Below are positions 1 through 5,698 of a DNA stretch of 5,743 bases, piece by piece. Position 1 is the stretch's first letter. Each line of letters starts with the position of its first letter. Location of the stretch: NCBI GenBank assembly GCA_016199255.1, contig JACQHA010000242.1, positions 1 to 5,743 of the forward strand, in the 5' to 3' direction. A program made the position numbers and the translations under genes. The DNA is from Deinococcus sp. GTDB lineage: Bacteria > Deinococcota > Deinococci > JACQHA01. A model generated the notes under the pieces. It ran no database searches. It had not been told where the DNA came from and worked only from the letters and a program-made list of their open reading frames with translations.

Positions 1-1673
1 ATAACGGTGGCGCGAAGCTGGCTGGCGCTGAGGGACGGCTTAATGTCCAGGAGCAACGTAGCAATAGCCGCCACGTGCGGCGCGGCGGCGGAGGTGCCGA
101 AGAAGGTAGTAAAGTCCCCGCCGGCATTGTTGACGCTGGTAGACACGCCATCGGTGGCTACCACCTCAGGCTTCAACCGGCTGTCGTTGGTAGGGCCGCG
201 GGAACTGAAACACTCGGTGCTGGTTAGCGTGCCGCTGAACATGCTGGGGCTGGCAGAGTAGTACACTGCGCCGACGGACATAATATTGCTGGCATCAGCC
301 ACGTTGGGGACGCTGCTCTCCAGGGTGTTGTACTGGAGTGCCGAGGTGCAGTTGCCCGGCTGGGGGGTGAAGACGAACAGGTCCAGGTGGCGGTTGGCAT
401 GGGCGCTGTTGGGCTTCCGAATCCCCAGGCCAATGTGCAGCGAGCCGCCGGTGTTGTTGGTGTAGCTCAGGTTCTCAGTGGGGTTGTCATTCCCGTCTTG
501 CACGTCCTGGCCACCAATGGCTGGCAGGAAGCCTACAAACTGGCCGGTGTTGGGATCTAGCTGCACCAGCCACAGGTCGTAGTTGTTGCCCGACCCGCCA
601 AAGAGATCGCTCCACTGCAAGAAGGCGCTGATGCCCTGGCCATTGGGTAAGATCCCCAGGTCCAGCACCTCGTCGGCACTGGCGCCGAATCCGGCAAAAT
701 CGTGAAACCCACCCTCAATAGCTGGGTGGGAGTCGACAAAATCGGCTTCATAGTGCCGCAGGGCCTGGTTGCCGGCTGAGGTAACGTAAGCCTTTACCCC
801 TGCGGAAAGCGTGTCCGTGGCATTCAGGGACACCGCGCTGCTGCCGTCGTAGGCGCCAACGTTAAAGAAGGCGATATCGTCCACGATAATGTCCACACCG
901 TTGCCGCCGGCATCGTTGGCTAGCCAGTCCTGGGCAGCGATGAACTCTAGGGAAGTGAGGAAGTTCGCGAAGAACAGCTGGGCGCCAGGAGCCAGGTCGT
1001 GGATGATCTCCAGCATGGCGGTGCCCTCGGAGCCCTTGCTGCCTGGGTCCAGGCCAGCGGTGATGTCGCCGTCGGCTCGGAACGAGCGGGTAGTGACCAC
1101 TGACGGTAGATCGCTGCTCGCCTGGCTGGTTGCCAGGCCGAAAACACCGTCGGAGATAACCCCAATCTTGATGCCGCTGCCGTTGAACCCTTCGGCCCGC
1201 AGGTCATCAGCTCGCAACACCGCATCGCCCTGGCTGGTGACGCTTCCAGCGTTGAGCACCCCAATATCCGGCAGGCGGATGAACCGGGTGGCTTCCAGGG
1301 CCGCTACTTCCCCAAGGCTGCTCACAGGCACTCTGGCCTGGACGATGCCTAGCTCCTCATTTGCCAGTTCGATGGTGGCCCCGGCCTGGCGCAGCTCGTT
1401 CACCAGTGCGGTGGTGTGGCTGGCGGCCTCCACAAATACTCGCAGTTCTCCCTGCTGGATATCTACCTGGCCTTGCCGGAAGTCCGCTCTGGCCAGGCCC
1501 TGGGCGATCAGGCGGTGTATGGCACTAGAGATCTTGAGATTTCCAGAGGCGCGCGTCTGGGTGGGAATCGATAGCCGCTGTACATTGGTACTCCGGGTGA
1601 AACCGGCAGAGAGAAAGAACACCACTAGCGTGGCACCTACTATCGGTAATAGCCCTGCTGTGCGTCGGATCAT
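1..1673 (-). CDS. Secreted S8/S53-like serine peptidase with Asp-Glu-Ser active-site set (C-terminus outside window)
   Basis: The frame is open from an ATG at 1673 to base 1, giving 557 residues without a stop. GGAGG at 1684-1680, six nt before the ATG, supports this start. Residues 1-25 are two Arg followed by a hydrophobic stretch, which fits a signal peptide or N-terminal anchor and implies extracytoplasmic action. Residues 30-150 look like a propeptide region. The catalytic domain starts near 165: GVISDG places the Asp at 175, SEGTAMLEIIHDLAPGA places Glu216 where subtilisins have His in HGT, SAGN gives the oxyanion Asn302, FSSRGP lies at 489-494, and GTSAAAPH gives Ser528. A beta-rich insert with WSD and YDLWLV (about 325-440) separates Asn302 from the Ser. 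From family knowledge, this pattern matches peptidases described as S53-like within the subtilisin fold; peptide-bond hydrolysis is inferred and the substrate is unknown. It follows argB by 90 nt on the same strand, and any link to arginine metabolism is unproven. Confidence 0.85.
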   Translation of the reverse strand, partial: MIRRTAGLLPIVGATLVVFFLSAGFTRSTNVQRLSIPTQTRASGNLKISSAIHRLIAQGLARADFRQGQVDIQQGELRVFVEAASHTTALVNELRQAGATIELANEELGIVQARVPVSSLGEVAALEATRFIRLPDIGVLNAGSVTSQGDAVLRADDLRAEGFNGSGIKIGVISDGVFGLATSQASSDLPSVVTTRSFRADGDITAGLDPGSKGSEGTAMLEIIHDLAPGAQLFFANFLTSLEFIAAQDWLANDAGGNGVDIIVDDIAFFNVGAYDGSSAVSLNATDTLSAGVKAYVTSAGNQALRHYEADFVDSHPAIEGGFHDFAGFGASADEVLDLGILPNGQGISAFLQWSDLFGGSGNNYDLWLVQLDPNTGQFVGFLPAIGGQDVQDGNDNPTENLSYTNNTGGSLHIGLGIRKPNSAHANRHLDLFVFTPQPGNCTSALQYNTLESSVPNVADASNIMSVGAVYYSASPSMFSGTLTSTECFSSRGPTNDSRLKPEVVATDGVSTSVNNAGGDFTTFFGTSAAAPHVAAIATLLLDIKPSLSASQLRATV

Positions 1674-1679
1674 GTGGTA

Positions 1680-1687
1680 CCTCCCCC
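1680..1687 (-). promoter_or_regulatory. Ribosome binding site of the peptidase gene
   Basis: Read on the minus strand this is GGGGGAGG, ending six nt before the ATG at 1673. It is a near-ideal Shine-Dalgarno and is what fixes the start. The ATG it serves opens directly into a signal-like sequence, which agrees with the choice. Confidence 0.75.
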
Positions 1688-1763
1688 AGGTGGGCCGCGC
1701 CAGGCACCCTAGAGCAGCCTAGAGGGCAGGTGTTGAGCAGGCGTTGGGGAGGTTGAGGTGGGG
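1688..1763. other. Spacer between argB and the peptidase gene, no clear promoter or terminator
   Basis: The gap between the argB stop and the peptidase ATG is 90 nt, the widest inside the gene row; this entry covers it apart from the ribosome binding site and the six nt before the ATG. I see no stem followed by a T-run and no convincing -35/-10 pair on the minus strand. It holds two CCTAGAG heptamers (plus-strand reading, 1708-1714 and 1718-1724) whose starts are 10 bp apart. Read-through from the arg operon is therefore possible, but an undetected promoter cannot be excluded. Confidence 0.5.
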
Positions 1764-2531
1764 TTAAGAAGGGTGCAGCCTAGTGCCGCGATGTTTCTGG
1801 GCCGCCAGGGCCGCGGCGTCTAAGTGATCAGTAAGCAGACTCCAGGGAGCACCCCGGCGCACTGCTTCCAGTGCCGCCTCTACTTTAGGGATCATGCCGC
1901 CAGAAATAATGCCCTGGGCAATGAGCTCCGCCACCTGGGCGGCGCTGAGCTGGGGCAGGAGCGACCTGCGGTCCTTGGGATCGCGCAATACCCCAGGCAC
2001 GTCGCTAATGAACACTGCCGGAATCTGTAATACCCCAGCCACGGCGCCAGCTACCATGTCGGCATTGACATTGTACGTCAGCCCATCCTCGCCCAGGGCA
2101 ATGCACGACAGCACCGGCACAAATCCTCCGGCGACCAGATGGTAGAGCAGGGCTGGTTCGATGCGGGTAATCTCCCCCACCAGGCCATACACTGCGGCGT
2201 CTAGCGGCCGGCAGCGTACAGTACCGGCGTCCTTGCCGCTCAGACCAACGGCGGCGCCAATGGCGGCAGCAATGTCCTTGGAGAGCCGCCCTAGCGCCAT
2301 CTCGATGACCTCCATGGCGGCCGGGCTGGTGACCCGCAGGCCGCGCTCGAAGCGGCTCTCAATGTTCAAGCGCTTCAGCCAGGCCTGGATCTCTGGCCCG
2401 CCGCCGTGCACTACCACCGGCTGGTAGCCGCTGGCCTGGAGCGCCGCAATGGCCTGGGCCGCAGCCTGGATAGCGGCGACACTGGTGAGGGTGCTGCCGC
2501 CCAGTTTAATGAGCAAGGAAGGGGAGGGCAT
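1764..2531 (-). CDS. argB: Acetylglutamate kinase
   Basis: It transfers the ATP gamma-phosphate to N-acetyl-L-glutamate, the second step of ornithine/arginine synthesis, in the cytoplasm. The 255-residue length matches the short, E. coli-like form. Amino acid kinase motifs are in order: IKLGGS with Lys9 near the N-terminus, VVVHGGGPEI (39-48) for phosphate and substrate binding, GLRVTS with Arg66, NVNADM with Asp158, and GGMIPK with Lys216. Their positions agree closely with the known E. coli catalytic and substrate residues (Lys8, Arg66, Asp162, Lys217). The ATG at 2531 is chosen because LLIKLGGS then starts at residue 6; the upstream in-frame ATG at 2582 would add 17 atypical residues lying wholly over the end of argJ. 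Only one nt separates it from the argJ stop (TAACATG) and no clear Shine-Dalgarno precedes it, so translation is probably coupled to argJ. The extra N-terminal helix known from arginine-inhibited hexameric kinases is absent, which hints at, but does not prove, arginine insensitivity. Confidence 0.96.
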   Translation of the reverse strand: MPSPSLLIKLGGSTLTSVAAIQAAAQAIAALQASGYQPVVVHGGGPEIQAWLKRLNIESRFERGLRVTSPAAMEVIEMALGRLSKDIAAAIGAAVGLSGKDAGTVRCRPLDAAVYGLVGEITRIEPALLYHLVAGGFVPVLSCIALGEDGLTYNVNADMVAGAVAGVLQIPAVFISDVPGVLRDPKDRRSLLPQLSAAQVAELIAQGIISGGMIPKVEAALEAVRRGAPWSLLTDHLDAAALAAQKHRGTRLHPS

Positions 2532-2532
2532 G

Positions 2533-3696
2533 TTACGTGGTGTAGTCGGCGTTAATGCGCACGTAGCCCTCGGTGAGGTCACAGCCCCAGGCGCTGCCGC
2601 TGGCGCTGCCTACCCCCAGGTCCGCCTCAATGACCACCGTGTCAGTCTTCATGGCCTGGCTCACCTGGCTGGCGGTGAAGGCCTGGGGCATGCCCTGGGT
2701 AAACAGGCAGTGGCCCTGGACCCGAACCGTGAGGCGCTCTGAGTCAAGCTCAGCGCCGCTCCGGCCCAGTGCAGCCGCAATGCGCCCCCAGTTGGGGTCG
2801 GCGCCGTGCACCGCTGCCTTGAGCAGGGGCGAGCTGGCCACAGTCTTGGCCGCCAGCCGGGCCTCGGCTATGTTTCTGGCGCCGCTGACTTGCACCTCGA
2901 TGAGCTTTTCCGCCCCTTCGCCGTCCCGGGCGATGGCCTTGGCCAGCTCGGTGCAGGTGGAGATGAGTGCCGCCTGGAACGCCGCCTCGTCCACTGGCCC
3001 AGCGCTGCCGTTGGCCAGCACAATCAGCATGTCGTTGGTGGAGGTGTCGCCATCGACGGTGATCTGATTGAAGCTGGCCGCCGCCGCCTCCTTGGTGGCG
3101 GCGCGCAGCCGCTCAGGGCTGAGCTGGGCGTTGGTGAGCATAAAGCAGAGCATAGTGGCCATGTTAGGGGCGATCATGCCCGAGCCCTTGGCGATGCCGG
3201 CCAGGGCAGCCCGGCCGCAAGTGGCGCTGGCCAGTTTGGGCCGGGTGTCAGTGGTCATAATAGCCCGGGCAGCGGGCTCCATATCCTTGATTTGTAGCGC
3301 CGCCAGCAGCGTGGGAACCGCCTGGCGCACCTGGTCGGTGGGGAGGGGCCGGCCAATCACGCCGGTGGACGCAGTGAGCACCAGCTCCGGGGCAATTGTG
3401 AGCGCGCTAGCCGCTGCCAGGGCCATGTCTTCATTGGCCTGGCCGCCAACTGGGCCGGTGGCGCAGTTGGCATTGCCCGAATTGATGATGATAGCCTGGG
3501 CCCGGCCCCTGGCCAGTATGGCTCTATTGCGCACCACACAGTGCGCCTGGACCCGGTTGGTGGTTAGCACCCCGGCGGCGGTGGCGGGCCGCTCCGACAC
3601 TAAAAGGGCCAGGTCGGGGTTCCCAGAACGCTTAAGGCCGGCGCGGATGCCGGCCACCTGGAACCCCTGGGGTACACTCAAGTGGGATTCGCTCAC
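2533..3696 (-). CDS. argJ: Glutamate N-acetyltransferase / ornithine acetyltransferase
   Basis: It moves the acetyl group from N-acetylornithine to glutamate, releasing ornithine and regenerating N-acetylglutamate; some members also use acetyl-CoA to acetylate glutamate. The 387 residues are normal for the family. GSGMIAPNMATML (171-183) contains the conserved Ala180-Thr181 autoprocessing site; Thr181 would become the N-terminal nucleophile of the beta chain. Thr110-Thr111-Gly112 (in STGVIG) fits the oxyanion region, DGDTSTND (215-222) and HGADPNWGRI (297-306) are family signatures, and the protein ends in the typical INADYTT. The start is GTG at 3696, with AGGAG ten nt upstream inside the end of the preceding gene, four nt after its stop. 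Mono- versus bifunctional status cannot be read from the sequence; no argA is visible here. Its 3' end abuts argB, so the two belong to one transcript. Confidence 0.96.
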   Translation of the reverse strand: MSESHLSVPQGFQVAGIRAGLKRSGNPDLALLVSERPATAAGVLTTNRVQAHCVVRNRAILARGRAQAIIINSGNANCATGPVGGQANEDMALAAASALTIAPELVLTASTGVIGRPLPTDQVRQAVPTLLAALQIKDMEPAARAIMTTDTRPKLASATCGRAALAGIAKGSGMIAPNMATMLCFMLTNAQLSPERLRAATKEAAAASFNQITVDGDTSTNDMLIVLANGSAGPVDEAAFQAALISTCTELAKAIARDGEGAEKLIEVQVSGARNIAEARLAAKTVASSPLLKAAVHGADPNWGRIAAALGRSGAELDSERLTVRVQGHCLFTQGMPQAFTASQVSQAMKTDTVVIEADLGVGSASGSAWGCDLTEGYVRINADYTT

Positions 3697-3700
3697 AGTC

Positions 3701-4570
3701 TTAGTTCTCCTTTAGCCACTTCCACACCCGTTGCCAGGTGGTGGGTTTGGCCAGCTGGGGGGCCGGTGCTGGAACCAGCTTGGCCTCGGCTGGGACTGGA
3801 AAGGCTGGCTCGGATGCAGCTCTCGCCTCAGTATGAGTGTAAGGTAGCTGCGTCTCGCGCCTGACCTCTATGGGGCGCCCATAGGGCGGCACAAAGGTAG
3901 CTGTGGTCTCGGCCTGGGGCGGCTGTGGCCTGGCCTCGGCAGGAGGCGGGGGCTCGGGGACAAACGCAGCCCTGGCTGCGGCGCGGCCAGCGGCCACCAC
4001 CTCTGGTGGCACCTCCTCCAGGGAACTGGGGGGCGCCGGTTCTGCCGGAGGAGCCTCGGTCTTGGCAGCGCTGGTGAGCCGCTGCATCACCTGGGCGGCT
4101 TGGGCAATGCCAGGTAGCGGCCGCAGCTCTGGGCCACTGCTGCCAGCGGGCAGCGCCGCCAGGTTCTCTTCCGTGTGCTCCAGCCGCTGTTTCAAGCGGC
4201 CCAGCTCTTCCCAGATCATCCCTAAAGAGCTGGTGAGGGCGGCGTGCAGGATGCGGCTCTCCTCGCTGCTGGGCGCAGGGAGAGGTGGAACCACTTCAGC
4301 AGGCAGGCTGGGGGAGGTACTCTCCAGCTCGGTAACCTGCTGCTTCAGCTCCTGGTTCTCGCTGCGCAGGCGCTCCAGCTCGCCACTGTGGTCCGGCTGC
4401 CTCAGCCGCTCTTGCAGTGCCTGATTTTCGGCGCGCAGGCGCTCCAGCTCAGTTTGCAGCGTGGGCAGCAGCTCTGCGCGCTCTTTGAGGGCGCGCAGCG
4501 TGCTAGACAGGTTAGCCACCCACTCCTCAGGGGAACCTGGCCGCTGGCTGCCCTCTTTCTCCTGGTCCAC
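3701..4570 (-). CDS. Uncharacterised coiled-coil, Pro/Ala-rich protein encoded within the arg operon
   Basis: I do not recognise this 289-residue protein as any arginine enzyme. About residues 22-83 form a Leu/Glu/Arg-rich coiled coil containing two copies of ELERLR(A/S)ENQ (41-50 and 64-73), interrupted by a PDHSG break. A second helical stretch (102-140) includes MIWEELGRLKQRLEHTEENL, and a short helix follows near 154-170. Residues 171-275 are a low-complexity linker rich in Pro, Ala and Glu, probably disordered. The tail (278-289, TWQRVWKWLKEN) is amphipathic with three Trp and could bind a membrane or partner. There is no signal peptide or transmembrane span, so a cytoplasmic location is inferred. 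The GTG start at 4570 has AGGAGG only four nt upstream, overlapping the argC stop codon; argJ begins four nt after this gene's stop. Its role is unknown; a scaffold, a polar or membrane-anchoring factor, or an unrelated passenger are all possible. That it is a real gene is well supported by the spacing, the ribosome binding site and the domain pattern. Confidence 0.85.
   Translation of the reverse strand: MDQEKEGSQRPGSPEEWVANLSSTLRALKERAELLPTLQTELERLRAENQALQERLRQPDHSGELERLRSENQELKQQVTELESTSPSLPAEVVPPLPAPSSEESRILHAALTSSLGMIWEELGRLKQRLEHTEENLAALPAGSSGPELRPLPGIAQAAQVMQRLTSAAKTEAPPAEPAPPSSLEEVPPEVVAAGRAAARAAFVPEPPPPAEARPQPPQAETTATFVPPYGRPIEVRRETQLPYTHTEARAASEPAFPVPAEAKLVPAPAPQLAKPTTWQRVWKWLKEN
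4364..4450 (-). repeat. Internal coding repeat (ELERLR unit) in the coiled-coil gene
   Basis: The plus-strand 18-mer GCGCAGGCGCTCCAGCTC occurs exactly at 4364-4381 and again at 4433-4450, 69 bp apart, encoding ELERLR plus the next codon start in the same frame. The unit length is 23 residues, which is not a multiple of the heptad, so the two coils are out of register across the PDHSG break. It probably reflects a partial internal duplication or convergent coiled-coil codon choice. Confidence 0.6.
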
Positions 4571-4574
4571 GGCG

Positions 4575-4580
4575 CCTCCT
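4575..4580 (-). promoter_or_regulatory. Ribosome binding site of the coiled-coil gene, overlapping the argC stop codon
   Basis: AGGAGG on the minus strand shares its first two bases with the argC TAG stop (4581-4579). It ends four nt before the GTG start, slightly closer than the usual optimum. This arrangement suits terminating argC ribosomes reinitiating on the next frame, and it selects the GTG start. Confidence 0.65.
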
Positions 4581-5643
4581 AGGGGAAGATGCCAAAGCTG
4601 CTCACTGCCATTTCTTCTGGCCAGCCATAGAGAATATTCAGATTCTGCACTGCCTGGCTGGCCATGCCTTTGCCCAGGTTGTCAATGGCGGACATTACCA
4701 GCAGCCGGCCGCTGTGTTTGTCCAGCTTGATATGGATCTGGCAGCGGTTGCTGCCCCACACTGCCTTGGTCTGGGGTGGCTCATCTACTAGCGAGATAAA
4801 CTGCTCGCCACCGTAGAAATCCCGGTACAGCGCTTGGTAGTCAGCCTCGCTCAGCACCGGGTCGCGCCGCAGGTAACAGGTGGCCAGGATGCCCCGGGTC
4901 ATAGGCGCCAGGTGGGGGACGAAGGTAATGGCTGGCGGGGGCGCTCCTGGCTTGCCCTCTTTGCCCCGGCCCCTGGCCAGCTCTCCCTGGCTGAGGCGCA
5001 GCAAATTGCGCTCGATCTCCGGGAGGTGCTTGTGCACGCCGCCAGCCTTGTAGGCCTTGAAGTTCTCGTTGACTTCACTAAAGTGCGTTCCCAGGCCTGC
5101 CGATCTCCCGGCGCCTGACACTCCCGAGACGGCGTTCACAATGACGTCATCGCCCAGTAGGCCGTGCGCCGCCAAGGGCGCCAGGGCCAGGGTAGTGGCT
5201 GTGGGATAACACCCGGGGTTGGCTACCAGCTTGGCGTTTTTTATCTGCTCCCGCCACAGCTCTGGCAGCCCATACACCACCTGGGGGAAGAGCTGGGGGC
5301 TCTGGTGGGGGTGGCCGTACCACTTGTTGTACACCTCAGGCGGCAGCCGGAAATCCCCAGCGAAATCAATAACTCGTTTGCCAGCGGCCAAAATGCCCGG
5401 CACCAGGGTCATGGACACTGCCTCGGGCAGGCAGAGGAATACCACCTCGCTGGTGGCCACTACCTGCTCTGGCTCGTCATACATCAGGGTCCCCTGCAGG
5501 TGGGGCCAGGCAGCGCCCAGGCGTTGCCCGGCGTAGCTGCGTGACGACACGGCCACCACCCGCGCCTGGGGATGCTGAGCCAGCAGCCGGTAGAGCTCGC
5601 CGCCGCCATAGCCAGTGGCGCCAATGATGCCGACTTTCACCAT
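4579..5643 (-). CDS. argC: N-acetyl-gamma-glutamyl-phosphate reductase
   Basis: It reduces N-acetylglutamyl phosphate to N-acetylglutamate semialdehyde with NADPH, the third step of arginine synthesis, in the cytoplasm. The 354 residues match the long (type 1) ArgC. The N-terminal Rossmann motif is GIIGATGYGGGEL (5-17), with VAVSSRSYAGQ near 30-40 in the nucleotide-binding part. ANPGCYPTA carries the catalytic Cys145, SGVSGAGR lies at 173-180, HKHLPEI supplies the likely catalytic His206, VPHLAPMTRGI spans 242-252, and DNLGKGMASQAVQN spans 321-334. Residues about 218-238 (GELARGRGKEGKPGAPPP within it) form a Gly/Lys/Pro-rich loop longer than in most homologues. The ATG at 5643 is preferred because MVKVGIIG matches family N-termini and GGAGG lies ten nt upstream; the adjacent GTG codon is a less likely alternative. 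It appears to be the first gene of the operon. Confidence 0.97.
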   Translation of the reverse strand: MVKVGIIGATGYGGGELYRLLAQHPQARVVAVSSRSYAGQRLGAAWPHLQGTLMYDEPEQVVATSEVVFLCLPEAVSMTLVPGILAAGKRVIDFAGDFRLPPEVYNKWYGHPHQSPQLFPQVVYGLPELWREQIKNAKLVANPGCYPTATTLALAPLAAHGLLGDDVIVNAVSGVSGAGRSAGLGTHFSEVNENFKAYKAGGVHKHLPEIERNLLRLSQGELARGRGKEGKPGAPPPAITFVPHLAPMTRGILATCYLRRDPVLSEADYQALYRDFYGGEQFISLVDEPPQTKAVWGSNRCQIHIKLDKHSGRLLVMSAIDNLGKGMASQAVQNLNILYGWPEEMAVSSFGIFP

Positions 5644-5653
5644 AAGACCACTG

Positions 5654-5658
5654 CCTCC
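5654..5658 (-). promoter_or_regulatory. Ribosome binding site of argC, touching the leader hairpin
   Basis: GGAGG on the minus strand lies ten nt before the argC ATG. Its first two G residues are the last two bases of the 3' arm of the leader hairpin, so folding could partly mask it. Confidence 0.6.
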
Positions 5659-5680
5659 ATCGCCCCAGTGGGGCGGATGG
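5657..5680 (-). promoter_or_regulatory. Strong inverted repeat in the argC leader (regulatory hairpin or operator)
   Basis: Arms CGCCCC (5661-5666) and GGGGCG (5670-5675) are perfect around a 3-nt loop. CCAT (5657-5660) and ATGG (5677-5680) extend the stem to 10 bp with one bulged G at 5676. No T-run follows on the minus strand, so it is not an intrinsic terminator of the upstream gene. It lies at the predicted transcript start and reaches the argC Shine-Dalgarno. It could be an mRNA hairpin limiting initiation, a 5' stabilising stem, or a repressor site. It does not resemble the AT-rich ArgR box. Confidence 0.5.
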
Positions 5681-5684
5681 GCAT

Positions 5685-5690
5685 ATTATA
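5685..5690 (-). promoter_or_regulatory. Candidate -10 element (TATAAT) for the arg operon
   Basis: The minus strand reads a perfect TATAAT in an AT-rich island within GC-rich DNA, about 40 nt before the argC ATG. Transcription would begin near 5677-5679. The -35 is poor: the hexamer at 17-bp spacing is CTGCTC, and no TG extension precedes the -10. A weak TAGGC/GCCTA inverted repeat (5689-5706) overlaps the -10 and the spacer, which could matter for control. Assignment rests on the -10 and position only. Confidence 0.4.
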
Positions 5691-5698
5691 GGCGCTGC

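Noticed and set aside
224..1264. Broken or frameshifted peptidase, suggested by several short minus-strand frames
   Set aside because: Translating from the ATG at 1673 gives one uninterrupted frame to base 1 with motifs in the correct order; the short frames are in other phases.
889..1722. A 277-codon plus-strand open frame opposite the peptidase
   Set aside because: It is antisense to a frame with clear peptidase motifs, is rich in Ser/Arg/Ala/Trp without domain character, and has no convincing ribosome binding site. GC-rich antisense strands commonly stay open.
2532..2582. 17-residue N-terminal extension of ArgB
   Set aside because: It would lie wholly inside the end of argJ and lacks the helical character of the N-terminal extension in arginine-sensitive kinases. 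The ATG at 2531 gives the canonical start of the family.
3068..3715. A 215-codon plus-strand open frame opposite argJ
   Set aside because: The opposite strand is unambiguous ArgJ; this frame has low-complexity Ala/Ser composition and no recognisable motif.
5657..5680. Intrinsic terminator for the upstream gene
   Set aside because: The stem is strong, but no T-run follows it on the minus strand; the next bases are purine-rich and form the argC ribosome binding site. The plus-strand reading does approach TATTATA, but that is not a T-run and no plus-strand gene ends there.
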